Of a stretch of DNA of 64,000 nt, positions 57,063 to 64,000 are shown piece after piece. Position 1 is the stretch's first letter. Each line of letters begins with the position of its first letter. The DNA is taken from positions 19,291 through 83,290 of the forward strand of contig JAFUOD010000012.1 of the NCBI GenBank assembly GCA_017472735.1. Reading direction: 5' to 3'. Source of the DNA: Oscillospiraceae bacterium (lineage in GTDB: Bacteria; Bacillota; Clostridia; Oscillospirales; Ruminococcaceae). The position numbers were made by a program, and so were the translations under genes. The notes under the pieces are model-generated. The model saw nothing but the letters and a program-made list of their open reading frames with translations. It was not told the origin of the DNA and searched no databases.

Positions 57063-58250
57063 ATGGATTATAGAATTTCAGACAAATTTAAAACAATGAA
57101 GCCCTCGGCTATCCGCGAGATCTTTAAAAGCCTGGGCAAGCCGGGTGCAATTTCGTTTGCTGCCGGCAACCCCAGCCCCGAATCTTTCCCTGCCGAGGAA
57201 ATGGGCAAAATAGCAAGCGACATTTTTGCTAACGAGCCTGTAACCGCTTTGCAATACGGCATTACCGAGGGTTATGTGCCCTTGAGACAGCTTGTTACCC
57301 AAAGACTTGCACGTGTTTATAACATCAATTCGCCCGATGATGATACCATCATCGTCACAGGTGGTCAGCAGGGCATTGAACTTACCTGCAAGGTAATGTG
57401 CAACGAGGGTGACGTTGTCATCTGCGAAAGCCCCAGCTTTATAGGTGCGCTTAACGCTTTCCGTTCGTTGGGCGCAAAGCTTAAGGGCGTGCCTCTTAAC
57501 GAAGACGGCATTGACCTAGCCCTCTTGGAAAAGGCACTTATTGAAAACCCCAACGCCAAGCTTTTATATCTTATCCCGACTTTCCAGAACCCTGCAGGCA
57601 CTACCTCGACCTTAGAGAACCGCAAGGCTGTTTACGAGCTTGCAAGAAAGTATAACGTTATTATTATTGAGGATAACCCTTACGGCGACCTGAGATTTTC
57701 GGGCGAAAACGTGCCTACTTACAAGAGCATGGACGTTGACGGCAGAGTTGTTTACTGCGGCTCGTTCTCGAAGGTTCTTTCTGCCGGCATGAGAATAGGC
57801 TTTGTTCGCGCCAACAAAGAGCTTATAAGCAAAATAGTTGTTGCAAAGCAGGTCGAGGACGTTCACACAAACGTACTTTTCCAGATGATCTGTGCACGTT
57901 ACATTACCGAATACGACCTTGACGCACACATTGAAAAAATCAGAAAGCTTTATGCCCACAAGGCTTCGCTTATGATCTCGGCACTGGAAAAATATATGCC
58001 CGATTGTGTTAAGTTTACCCGTCCCGAGGGCGGTATCTTCCTTTGGTGCACACTGCCCGAAAGCATTGCTTTAAGCGACTTTGTTGCAAAGGCAGTTGAA
58101 AGCAACGTCTTCGTTGTTCCCGGCACAGCGTTTACCCCCGATGAAGATGAGGTTACCTATTCGTTCAGGCTCAACTACTCGATGCCATCGGACGAGGATA
58201 TCGACAAGGGCGTTAAAATTCTGGCGGATATTATTAAAGAGATGATGTAG
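57063..58250 (+). CDS. PLP-dependent aminotransferase (LysN/aromatic type, class I/II)
   Basis: 395 residues. Fold-type I landmarks are AAGNPSPESFP (35-45), TGGQQGIELTCKV, the Asn/Pro segment PTFQNPAGTT, EDNPYGDLRF (Asp-Tyr for the PLP ring) and the Schiff-base lysine K237 in GSFSKVLSAGMRIGF. Related to 2-aminoadipate and aromatic aminotransferases. With the CoA ligase and ACT protein, a route from phenylalanine/tyrosine/tryptophan to aryl acids is a reasonable inference; an indolepyruvate oxidoreductase is not in the window. Confidence 0.88.
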   Translation: MDYRISDKFKTMKPSAIREIFKSLGKPGAISFAAGNPSPESFPAEEMGKIASDIFANEPVTALQYGITEGYVPLRQLVTQRLARVYNINSPDDDTIIVTGGQQGIELTCKVMCNEGDVVICESPSFIGALNAFRSLGAKLKGVPLNEDGIDLALLEKALIENPNAKLLYLIPTFQNPAGTTSTLENRKAVYELARKYNVIIIEDNPYGDLRFSGENVPTYKSMDVDGRVVYCGSFSKVLSAGMRIGFVRANKELISKIVVAKQVEDVHTNVLFQMICARYITEYDLDAHIEKIRKLYAHKASLMISALEKYMPDCVKFTRPEGGIFLWCTLPESIALSDFVAKAVESNVFVVPGTAFTPDEDEVTYSFRLNYSMPSDEDIDKGVKILADIIKEMM

Positions 58251-58366
58251 GACGGCGCCCACGCCTCACCCCTGCCCCTTGCAAGGGCGCGGCTCGGCAC
58301 TCGGCGCCGACGTCGACGAAGCGCGCGGCGAAGCCGCTGTGCGAAGGCGGTGGAGGCGCAGGTTCC
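58251..58366. repeat. GC-rich intergenic element E8 (block A-like then block B)
   Basis: GGCGCCCACGCC, the palindrome CCCTTGCAAGGG (58276-58287), then block B GGCGCCGACGTCG (58303-58315), hairpin GCGGC-GAA-GCCGC (58325-58337) and GGCGGTGGAGGCG (58346-58358). It begins almost at the stop codon and precedes the terminator, so it is part of the operon transcript. Confidence 0.7.
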
Positions 58367-58386
58367 CGAATTTGCTCAAAACGCAA

Positions 58387-58421
58387 AAAGCACTTACCAA
58401 AAAACGGTAGGTGCTTTATTT
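58387..58421 (+). terminator. Terminator of the paaK operon
   Basis: AAAGCACTTACC/GGTAGGTGCTTT (one G-T pair) followed by ATTTTTTG. Confidence 0.9.
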
Positions 58422-58436
58422 TTTGTTATGTTTCGT

Positions 58437-58530
58437 ACCTGCAGGTTCACTCCGCCTCCACGGCTTTGGCACAGCCGCTTTCGTTTCACTCCGCGGCGCG
58501 CCTTGCGCCACGTCGGCGCCAAGCTCTACT
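58437..58530. repeat. GC-rich intergenic element E9 (inverted block B)
   Basis: On the minus strand: GGCGCCGACGTGGCG (complement of 58506-58520), then GCCGTGGAGGCGG (complement of 58452-58464). It mirrors block B of E8 across the terminator, giving a long imperfect inverted repeat. Confidence 0.65.
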
Positions 58531-59212
58531 GCCTTGTTGTAACCTGCGTTACAACAAGCGTTTCTCCATCGACTCTAAAGCTTACTGCATACTTGCCATA
58601 GTCCATTGTATAAACACGCTCAGCGTCGTGCTGATAGCTTGGGCGAGGGTCGTTTTTAAGCACCTCGCACAAGGGGGTGCGGTCGTTTTCGTCAATCCGG
58701 CTTAAAAGCTCATCACTAAAATCGAGGGTTAGCGCATAGCCCACAAACTCATCGGCAAAGCCGCTTACGGCTTCGGGGTGCGAATCGGTATATGCAATAT
58801 ATGGCTTAACGTCAAAAATCGGGGTGCCGTTCATAAGGTCGGCACCTGTTACCAACAGAACCTTGCCTTTATCGGAGGTGTCGGTAACACTCACAAGCTT
58901 AACGCTTGACAGCCCCAAGTTATTCGGTCTAAAAGGTGAACGCGTGGCGAAAACGCCTACTCTTTTGTTTCCGCCTAATCTCGGTGGACGAACAGTCGGG
59001 CTCCATGTGTCCCTAACCGCCTCGGAAAACTGCCAGATAAGCCACAAGTACGAATACCCCTCGATCCCTCTTAAAGCCTCGGCATTGCGATATTCCGGCT
59101 CGAACACGATTTTTGAAACCATGCCGTTAACCAGCCCACTCTGACGAGGGATACCGAACTTCGATGGGAAGTCGTTTTCGATGTGTGCTATTTGTTTTAC
59201 CGAAAATTCCAC
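58526..59212 (-). CDS. trmO: tRNA-t6A37 methyltransferase TrmO (TsaA/YaeB family)
   Basis: 228 residues from a GTG at 59212 with GGAGGTG six bases before; a longer ATG frame would overlap the regulator gene. TsaA signatures are present: IAHIENDFPSKFGIPRQSGL, LRGIEGYSYLWLIWQFSE, VFATRSPFRPNNLGLSSVKL and DLMNGTPIFDVKPYIAYTD. Known reaction: SAM-dependent N6-methylation of t6A at position 37 of tRNA-Thr. The last codons reach element E9. Confidence 0.9.
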   Translation of the reverse strand: MEFSVKQIAHIENDFPSKFGIPRQSGLVNGMVSKIVFEPEYRNAEALRGIEGYSYLWLIWQFSEAVRDTWSPTVRPPRLGGNKRVGVFATRSPFRPNNLGLSSVKLVSVTDTSDKGKVLLVTGADLMNGTPIFDVKPYIAYTDSHPEAVSGFADEFVGYALTLDFSDELLSRIDENDRTPLCEVLKNDPRPSYQHDAERVYTMDYGKYAVSFRVDGETLVVTQVTTRQ

Positions 59213-59225
59213 AGAAAACACCTCC

Positions 59226-59435
59226 TTAATCAAAATAGAATAGTTCCTCAAACTTTTTATCCAGCGCTATGCACAAGATAAGCGCCAGCTTGGCTGTTGG
59301 GTTAAATTGTCCCGTTTCAATAGAACTTATCGTCTGGCGAGATACGCCCACCATCTGCGCAAGCTCCCCCTGAGAGATGTTTTTCTCGGCACGGGCAACT
59401 TTTATTCTGTTTTTTAAAATGAGTTCCGAATCCAT
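59226..59435 (-). CDS. Small XRE-family regulator (YozG-like)
   Basis: 69 residues, a single helix-turn-helix: RIKVARAEKNISQGELAQMVGVSRQTISSIETGQFNPTAKLALILCIALDKKFEELF. This compact type is common in Firmicutes beside small membrane proteins, as here (11 bases after the upstream gene). Three CAAGTTT-type repeats around the unit's promoter are candidate binding sites. Confidence 0.9.
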   Translation of the reverse strand: MDSELILKNRIKVARAEKNISQGELAQMVGVSRQTISSIETGQFNPTAKLALILCIALDKKFEELFYFD

Positions 59436-59446
59436 TTTGCACCTTT

Positions 59447-59758
59447 TTATAAAATTGTTAAAGCATAGCTGATAAGCAGAGCCACACCCGCAGCTAAAAG
59501 AATACCGTAAATTACAGCGCGAGCGATTTTTCTGAGTTTTATCGAATAATAAAGACCTCTTACACCAAGCATGATGTCATATACAGCCATTACATCCCAA
59601 GCCGGCAAGTCGGCTAATGACTTTAAAATTACAATAATACCGCAAACCATTACGCCTATCGCCATTGCATAGTCGCTGGCTGTTTTATAGAGCAATTGTT
59701 CACGCTCATCGTCGCCCTTTGTGTTCTGCGCTTTTTCTAAAATTTCGTTCTTATCCAT
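59447..59758 (-). CDS. Small membrane protein, DUF6442-like
   Basis: 103 residues from the ATG at 59758 (AAAGGAG upstream). A hydrophilic start (DKNEILEKAQNTKGDDEREQLLYKTASDYA) and three hydrophobic helices (about 37-54, 58-72, 82-101). Size, start and the XRE neighbour fit DUF6442 as I recall; function unknown. First gene of a two-gene unit with the regulator. Confidence 0.7.
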   Translation of the reverse strand: MDKNEILEKAQNTKGDDEREQLLYKTASDYAMAIGVMVCGIIVILKSLADLPAWDVMAVYDIMLGVRGLYYSIKLRKIARAVIYGILLAAGVALLISYALTIL

Positions 59759-59787
59759 AATAAGTCTCCTTTGGGTTTTGTCGATCG

Positions 59788-59865
59788 CAAGTTTACTTGA
59801 CTTATTGCCAAGTTTTCTTGTCAGTATATTAACATATAGTTTTATAAATGTCAAGTTTTATTGAC
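59788..59865. promoter_or_regulatory. Three operator-like repeats CAAGTTTnnnTTGnC
   Basis: CAAGTTTACTTGAC (59788-59801), CAAGTTTTCTTGTC (59809-59822) and CAAGTTTTATTGAC (59852-59865). Start-to-start distances are 21 and 43 bases, near two and four helical turns. The third overlaps the -35 box. Confidence 0.6.
59826..59854 (-). promoter_or_regulatory. Sigma-A promoter of the DUF6442-like/XRE unit
   Basis: Minus-strand TTGACA (59849-59854), 17 bases, TAATAT (59826-59831). Confidence 0.75.
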
Positions 59866-59884
59866 AAAAAACTTTTACTTTTTT

Positions 59885-60071
59885 TAAAACCGCTGCATTG
59901 ACCGCCGCCACCCTGTCGCCCACTCGCCCTTTTAGTGCGGCGGACTTTGGACGGCGGCTCTAAACCAACTGCTAAAAAAGCCATTGCCGCTTACCGGGCG
60001 CCGAGTAGTGAGCCGCGCCCCTCTGAGGAGGGGTTGTGGCGAGCTGTGGGCGCCCGGTACGCAGGCAGTTG
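59885..60071. repeat. GC-rich intergenic element E10
   Basis: Outer pair CAACTGC (59966-59972)/GCAGTTG (60065-60071), then TACCGGGCGCC (59992-60002)/GGCGCCCGGTA (60049-60059), enclosing CCCCTC-TGAG-GAGGGG (60018-60033). The right arm runs into the -35 box of the next promoter. Confidence 0.65.
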
Positions 60072-60097
60072 AATTTGCACTAAAAAAGTGGTACAAT
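60069..60097 (+). promoter_or_regulatory. Sigma-A promoter of the thioesterase gene
   Basis: TTGAAT (60069-60074), 17 bases, TACAAT (60092-60097). Confidence 0.7.
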
Positions 60098-60126
60098 AAC
60101 ATTAGTTTAACAAGGAGACCGATAAA

Positions 60127-60867
60127 ATGATAAACGAAAAAGAATACTCATATAAAACCTACTGCGATGTTTCGATGTTCGATGCATCGGGTGCCATGAA
60201 GCCCGACGCTTATCAACGCATTTGCGTTGGTGTTGTTGAAAAGCACTTAAACGTCATCGAGCTTGATGTTGAACGCCTTGTTAAAGCGTTTGGTGTTTCG
60301 TGGGTTTTGCTTTCAATGACAATTGATATAAAGCGTCCGCTTGTTTCGGGCGAGACGATAACCACCCAAACTTGGCACACATTTAAAAAAGGTTCGGCTT
60401 ACCGCCGAGATCTGATATTGCGAGACGGAAACGGCGAGGTAGTTGCGGTTGCCGCAACATTTTCAAGCCTATTGGATATAAAGACTCGTCACATCTGCAA
60501 GGATAAAGCTGTGCATGATGTGGTTTCTGTGCCCGACGGTGAACCTTTGTTAGAGGCTTCGAGCCGAATTAAGCTTATGCTCGATGACTTTAAAGTCACA
60601 GAAACCCTGCCTGTCCGCCCCAACTGGATAGATGCTGTGGGTCATGTTAATAACTTCCGTTATGGTGAAATGGCTTATGATGCTCTCACCATCAAAAAGC
60701 GCTCGTTACTTAAGCAGCTTAAACGCATGGAGGTTTACTTTACAGGCGAGCTTACTTTGGGCGAAAACGTTGTCATAAAATCACATGAATGTGAAAACGA
60801 TGCCACCGTTGTCGGTGTGCGCTCGTCGGACGAAAAGACGGCATTTGTTGCAAAACTCTTCTTTTAG
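60127..60867 (+). CDS. Acyl-[acyl-carrier-protein] thioesterase (FAT-like)
   Basis: 246 residues forming two hot-dog halves. The first has DASGAMKPDAYQRICVGVVEKHLN and WVLLSMTIDIKRPLVSGETI; the second has RPNWIDAVGHVNNFRYGEMAYDAL (D/N/H-type catalytic set of the FatA/B group). Known reaction: releases free fatty acids from acyl-ACP, controlling chain length. Single gene with its own promoter; AAGGAG precedes the ATG. Confidence 0.88.
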   Translation: MINEKEYSYKTYCDVSMFDASGAMKPDAYQRICVGVVEKHLNVIELDVERLVKAFGVSWVLLSMTIDIKRPLVSGETITTQTWHTFKKGSAYRRDLILRDGNGEVVAVAATFSSLLDIKTRHICKDKAVHDVVSVPDGEPLLEASSRIKLMLDDFKVTETLPVRPNWIDAVGHVNNFRYGEMAYDALTIKKRSLLKQLKRMEVYFTGELTLGENVVIKSHECENDATVVGVRSSDEKTAFVAKLFF

Positions 60868-60892
60868 CAGTGTATAGAGGCAGATTTGTGCG

Positions 60893-60919
60893 TGCCTCGC
60901 GGACAAATCCTCCTGCCGG
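60893..60919. repeat. Hairpin downstream of the thioesterase gene
   Basis: GATTTGT/ACAAATC around a 13-base GC-rich loop, without a T-run. It may be a remnant of the GC-rich element family or a weak terminator. Confidence 0.35.
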
Positions 60920-60992
60920 TCTTAACACCTCACAAAAAATAACCGCAGAAAAAATTGATTTTTTGCACTATTAACAAACTTTCAAAAAACAC

Positions 60993-61021
60993 TATACAGC
61001 GCAAAAAAAGTGTGCTAAAAT
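60993..61021 (+). promoter_or_regulatory. Weak sigma-A-like promoter of purC
   Basis: TATACA (60993-60998), 17 bases, TAAAAT (61016-61021). Confidence 0.4.
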
Positions 61022-61066
61022 ACTCTTGGAAATTTGGTTTACTACCGTTTAAAGGAGTGTATCTTT

Positions 61067-61765
61067 ATGAAGAAAATTTATGAAGGAAAAACAAAGGATG
61101 TTTATCAGCTTGAAAACGGCAACGTATTGCTTAAGTTCAAGGATGACTGCACCGGCAAGGACGGCGTTTTCGATCCCGGTGAGAACTCTGTAGGTCTCAC
61201 TATCGAGGGTATCGGCAAGGCTAACCTTGAAACCTCTATTCACTATTTCGAGCTTTGCAAGGCTGCAGGAATCAAGACCCACTATGTAAGTGCAAATATC
61301 GACGACGCTACAATGGAAGTTTTGCCTGCTGAATGCTTCGGCAAGGCACAGGGCGGCAACGGTCTTGAAGTTATTTGCAGACTTGTTGCAACAGGCAGCT
61401 TCATTCGCAGATACGGCGAATACATTAAAGACGGCACACCTTTAAAGGGTGGTTATGTTGAATGTACCTTTAAGAACGATGCGAAGGGTGACCCCCTTGT
61501 AACCGGCGAAGGCTTGGCTGCTTTGGGCGTTATGACTCCCGAAATGTTTGAAAGCATGAAGGAGCAGACCCTTAAGATCACCAAGATCGTTGCTGATGAC
61601 CTTAAATCCATCGGCCTTGACCTTTGGGACATTAAGTTTGAATTTGGTTACAACAACGGCGAGGTCGTTCTTATCGACGAAATTGCTTCGGGCAACATGA
61701 GAGTTTACAAGGGTGACACCATTGTTGACCCCGTTGAGCTGACAAAGCTTATTTTAAACAGATAA
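61067..61765 (+). CDS. purC: Phosphoribosylaminoimidazole-succinocarboxamide synthase
   Basis: 232 residues from the ATG at 61067 (AAAGGAG upstream). SAICAR synthetase motifs are clear: [10 protein letters not shown] at the start, [25 protein letters not shown], the DPLVTGEG loop and [22 protein letters not shown]. Known reaction: joins CAIR and aspartate using ATP in purine synthesis. No other pur gene is adjacent. Confidence 0.96.
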   Translation: MKKIYEGKTKDVYQLENGNVLLKFKDDCTGKDGVFDPGENSVGLTIEGIGKANLETSIHYFELCKAAGIKTHYVSANIDDATMEVLPAECFGKAQGGNGLEVICRLVATGSFIRRYGEYIKDGTPLKGGYVECTFKNDAKGDPLVTGEGLAALGVMTPEMFESMKEQTLKITKIVADDLKSIGLDLWDIKFEFGYNNGEVVLIDEIASGNMRVYKGDTIVDPVELTKLILNR

Positions 61766-61780
61766 TTGCAAACAACAGCA

Positions 61781-61818
61781 AAAGCTCCGCACACCATTGT
61801 GCGGAGCTTTTATTTTTT
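61781..61818 (+). terminator. Terminator of purC
   Basis: Fourteen-bp stem AAAAGCTCCGCACA/TGTGCGGAGCTTTT with loop CCAT and a T-run. Confidence 0.95.
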
Positions 61819-61827
61819 ATAAAGGTG

Positions 61828-61922
61828 TCCGCGCTTCGCACGGACATGAATGCTCGGCACTTGCGCCCGTTGGGCGCCACGCCTCGCTTATAAGCGCTCG
61901 CCCTCGGCTCGCGCATAAACGG
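61828..61922. repeat. GC-rich intergenic element E11
   Basis: Hairpins GTCCG/CGGAC (near 61828-61846) and GCGCCC-GTT-GGGCGC, then GGCGCCACGCCTCGC as in block A of E4 and E6. It lies between the purC terminator and the stop of the converging hydrolase gene. Confidence 0.6.
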
Positions 61923-61925
61923 CTA

Positions 61926-62447
61926 TTAATCAATCTCGATCTGGCAAGCACGCATTGCTTCAAGTGCTGTTTGGTGCGACTCAGGCGTTACCCCGGCACA
62001 GCAAGCCGAGTCGACCTTAACGGTAACCTCGGGCAAAGCTGCCTTAACGATCATCGCGTTCGAGATAACGCAAATATCGGTGCATACGCCGATAAGGGTT
62101 ATTTCGTCAAGAGGTTCTTTAGTGTTCATTTCTTTTAAAATTTCGCCAAGCTTAACGCTGCCAAAGGTCTCTTTTTCAATCACCAAAGCATTTTCAGCCA
62201 CAGGTTTAAGCTCATCGACTAAACCGTGACCCTCGCTGCCCTTAATGCAATGCGGCACAGGCAGTTTTTTGCCCTCCTGCGTTTGCATATAGTCATCACC
62301 GTGAGTATCTAGCGTGAAAACAACCTCGCCATCAAAGTCTTCAATTTTCTGTCTAACCTTTTTAATTATCGCAATTGCATCTTCGTTTCTAAGAGCGCCA
62401 TAAGTGAAATCTTTTTGCATATCAACCACAATCAAAAGTTTACGCAC
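61926..62447 (-). CDS. Isochorismatase-family cysteine hydrolase, nicotinamidase-like
   Basis: 173 residues. The catalytic triad is visible: D9 in VVDMQKDF, K92 in IEKETFGS and C126 in GVCTDICVIS. The TLDTHGDDYMQ and PVPHCIKGSEGHG segments recall nicotinamidase (metal-binding D/H). Nicotinamide hydrolysis for NAD salvage is likely but not certain; ureidoacrylate or other amides are alternatives. It is the second gene of an operon with the CPBP protease, 12 bases apart. Confidence 0.82.
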   Translation of the reverse strand: MRKLLIVVDMQKDFTYGALRNEDAIAIIKKVRQKIEDFDGEVVFTLDTHGDDYMQTQEGKKLPVPHCIKGSEGHGLVDELKPVAENALVIEKETFGSVKLGEILKEMNTKEPLDEITLIGVCTDICVISNAMIVKAALPEVTVKVDSACCAGVTPESHQTALEAMRACQIEID

Positions 62448-62459
62448 AGTATACCTCCT

Positions 62460-63140
62460 TTAAATAATTCCAAATAGTATAAACCCAATGGTGTTAATTC
62501 CAAAGTTTGCAAACATATGCACCAGCCACGAGGGGTAGATATTAGAGCATTTCTCGTTCAAAAAGTTGAAAATACACCCTCCGACAAAAAGCCCCGCCAT
62601 TGCTAAGATATACAAAACCGGGCTGAACCAACCTGCCGTCATGCCAACATGATAAAAAGCAAACAGCCCCGAGCTGAAAACATATGCCGCCCACCTCGGC
62701 AACTTGTTTTTAAGACTTAAGAACGCAAAGCCGCGGAAGAAAAATTCCTCTAAAAGAGAATTAACAAGCGATATGTAAATTGCAACAAAAACAAAGTTAT
62801 CCTTAGTAACGCCCACATCGCCGGTAAGCTGTGCGGTTATGCCCGAAAAGTCGAATACATTACGGAATATAAAATATGCCGCCAGAATAACTGCAAACAC
62901 GCCAACGCCAAGGCAAAGCGCCGCTAAAAAATCTCTCTTTTTTGGCGTAAATAGGGTTTTAAGCGTGTCACGCTCGGGCTTGTTAAAAACAAAATACAAA
63001 AGAGGCACCGCCATAAACAGCAGAAGCTTAAAAGCAGATTTAACAAAATAAGGCGGTGTAATAAACCCATCAATAACACACATTATGCCGCTGCAAACTG
63101 CAACGACCAAAATAACATAAAAAGCCGATCTGTTTTTCAT
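62460..63140 (-). CDS. CPBP-family intramembrane metalloprotease
   Basis: 226 residues from the ATG at 63140; AAAGGAG is 14 bases away, rather far, and a GTG in the same frame lies inside that stretch. About seven helices. The Abi/CPBP motifs are present: EEFFFRG (E131, E132, R136), FAFYHVG (H164) and HMFANFG (H208, N212). Relatives include CAAX-type proteases and bacteriocin-immunity proteins. Substrate unknown. Confidence 0.88.
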   Translation of the reverse strand: MKNRSAFYVILVVAVCSGIMCVIDGFITPPYFVKSAFKLLLFMAVPLLYFVFNKPERDTLKTLFTPKKRDFLAALCLGVGVFAVILAAYFIFRNVFDFSGITAQLTGDVGVTKDNFVFVAIYISLVNSLLEEFFFRGFAFLSLKNKLPRWAAYVFSSGLFAFYHVGMTAGWFSPVLYILAMAGLFVGGCIFNFLNEKCSNIYPSWLVHMFANFGINTIGFILFGII

Positions 63141-63184
63141 AAGAACAATAAGCACTCCTTTAAAAGGATTATAGCACAACTTTG

Positions 63185-63219
63185 TAAAAAAGAAAAGCGT
63201 CTGATAAAACACAGACGCT
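63185..63219 (-). terminator. Terminator of the small membrane protein gene
   Basis: AGCGTCTG/CAGACGCT (63196-63203, 63212-63219) with TTTTCTTTTTT on the minus strand. Confidence 0.88.
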
Positions 63220-63235
63220 CAAAAAGGCTGATATG

Positions 63236-63658
63236 TTAATATCTTGTGCTGATGATCTCAAGCGCATCGCGCAGACCGTCAATAAAAACAAGGGTTCCTG
63301 TAAGCATGAATATGAAATAAATCAAAAACGCAACGCCGTTGTGCTTAATGTCCCAAAAATAGTTTTTAACGGCAAATCCAAACGAGATTTGAAGGTTTGA
63401 AAAGAATTCGCTGATTCGCTGCCCAACAATGCTCATAGAATAGTCGAAAACACCGCTTATAAATAAGATCACATAGAAAACTACGCTGAGTCCAAAGCCT
63501 ATAGCTTTAGCAGAGGCAAGGTTAAGCTCGGTATCTTTACCTCCCAAGTTAAGCAAAATGGTAAATACAATGACGTTTATAAACAACGTCATAAAAACTA
63601 TTGCAAACAAAATTGCCCAAAAGCCATGATAAGGCGATTTGTTTTTTCCTTCATCCAT
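63236..63658 (-). CDS. Small membrane protein of unknown function
   Basis: 140 residues from the ATG at 63658, preferred to a GTG three codons earlier that is too close to AGGAT. Three hydrophobic helices (about 14-38, 52-74 and 106-125) with a charged middle loop (SMSIVGQRISEFFSNLQ). I do not recognise the family. Single gene near an rRNA operon. Confidence 0.6.
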   Translation of the reverse strand: MDEGKNKSPYHGFWAILFAIVFMTLFINVIVFTILLNLGGKDTELNLASAKAIGFGLSVVFYVILFISGVFDYSMSIVGQRISEFFSNLQISFGFAVKNYFWDIKHNGVAFLIYFIFMLTGTLVFIDGLRDALEIISTRY

Positions 63659-63709
63659 TAATGTCACATCCTGTTATATTAAGGTAATTTATAAGAGTAA
63701 AATGCAGGA

Positions 63710-63742
63710 TAATAAAAACTCCACCGCGATTGCAATGGAGTT
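63710..63742 (-). terminator. Terminator of the rRNA-tRNA operon
   Basis: AACTCCA/TGGAGTT stem (63717-63723, 63736-63742) followed by TTTTATTATC on the minus strand, two bases after the tRNA. Confidence 0.88.
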
Positions 63743-63743
63743 A

Positions 63744-63819
63744 TGGCTGCCTCTGTCAGGCTCGAACTGACGACCCCCTGATTAACAGTCAGGTGCTCTA
63801 CCGACTGAGCTAAGAGGCA
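63744..63819 (-). tRNA. tRNA-Asn (anticodon GTT)
   Basis: 76 bases on the minus strand: acceptor TGCCTCT/AGAGGCA, D arm GCTCAGTCGGTAGAGC, anticodon loop CTGTTAA with GTT, T arm with GTTCGAG, discriminator G and an encoded CCA. It follows the 5S gene by about 40 bases. Confidence 0.98.
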
Positions 63820-63860
63820 ATATGACGATAGAGAGCACTAAGGCTCTCTATCATGTTTTA

Positions 63861-63978
63861 GTGTCGGCAACACCAATTTTCCCGGGCCGTCGCCAGCCAA
63901 GTATCGTAGGCGTGAATGAGCTTAACTTCTGTGTTCGGCATGGGAACAGGTGGGACCTCATCACAATCGTCACCGACT
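63861..63978 (-). rRNA. rrf: 5S ribosomal RNA
   Basis: On the minus strand the conserved CCCATGCCGAACACAGAAG core is present. The ends pair as a nine-bp helix I (GTCGGTGAC with GTTGCCGAC, two wobble pairs). The 23S gene should lie just right of the window. Confidence 0.97.
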
Positions 63979-64000
63979 AAGGTTAAATAGTAACCTCAAA

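Larger units (their letters stand above)
59759..60126. other. Divergent control region with operator repeats and element E10
   Basis: No gene is supported. It holds three CAAGTTT-type repeats and a promoter (59788-59865), element E10 (59885-60071) and the thioesterase promoter (60069-60097). Confidence 0.7.

Noticed and set aside
664-61922. CRISPR array as an explanation for the repeated GC-rich blocks
   Set aside because: Copies are far apart, in both orientations and without regular spacers; no cas genes are present.

Overview
The window looks like chromosomal DNA of an anaerobic, endospore-forming Gram-positive bacterium of the class Clostridia, most likely from the Oscillospiraceae/Ruminococcaceae area (inference; family level is not proven). 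Direct signs are strong AGGAGG ribosome sites, many promoters with a 17-base spacer close to TTGACA/TATAAT, a T-box in front of thrS, a gerA-type germination operon, an Asp23-FakA pair, RNase Y, NrdR, and a cell-wall protein ending in an NPKTG sorting signal. Nearly all of the sequence is coding. I see no phage, transposase or CRISPR array. The right edge is the 3' end of an rRNA operon (5S then tRNA-Asn, minus strand).

Layout. 1-5.5 kb: an ECF sigma factor cut by the left edge, an MTA/SAH nucleosidase with a GNAT enzyme, and an operon running from a 23S rRNA methyltransferase through a small membrane protein and a radical SAM protein to an oxidoreductase. 5.6-8.4 kb (plus strand): a two-component system and a truncated ROK-like regulator. 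8.4-15.5 kb: a membrane acyltransferase, a MacA-like adaptor with an FtsX-type permease, a GH26-like lipoprotein and BioY. 15.7-29.3 kb: one 13.6 kb minus-strand operon of ten genes behind a perfect consensus promoter. 29.7-45.7 kb: a sortase-type surface protein, thrS, rny, an SGNH esterase lipoprotein, an MsmX-type sugar ATPase, a pseudouridine synthase, a heterodimeric ABC exporter, FakA and Asp23. 45.8-51.5 kb: gerAA-AB-AC, DUF421/DUF4363, nrdR and a small XRE regulator. 51.7-63.7 kb: a sugar isomerase-like gene, secDF, a phenylacetate-CoA ligase/ACT/aminotransferase operon, trmO, a small regulator with its membrane partner, acyl-ACP thioesterase, purC, an isochorismatase-like hydrolase and a CPBP protease.

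The most interesting coding unit is the 15.7-29.3 kb operon. It encodes two LolD/MacB-type ATPases (one with an AbrB-like tail), a 1000-residue solute-binding protein with binding-module-like domains and no lipid anchor, two complete sugar-type permease pairs, a secreted NHL/TPR propeller with a membrane anchor, a Yip1-family membrane protein and a large DUF5696-type secreted protein with a 7x21-bp repeat. It has no sugar ATPase of its own. A generic MsmX-like ATPase lies at 37.4-38.5 kb, and an FtsX permease plus adaptor without an ATPase lie at 9.3-13.2 kb. I infer that these pieces form one envelope system for handling a surface glycan or polymer; this is not shown by the sequence alone.

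Two non-coding signals stand out. First, at least eleven GC-rich, hairpin-packed elements sit between genes, usually beside terminators, and several share two recurring sequence blocks. They look like an undescribed REP-like repeat family. Second, the ECF sigma gene and the NPKTG surface-protein gene share an unusual promoter-like motif with identical spacing, which suggests a small sigma regulon. Self-regulation sites are also visible for nrdR (a tandem NrdR-box pair) and for two XRE regulators.
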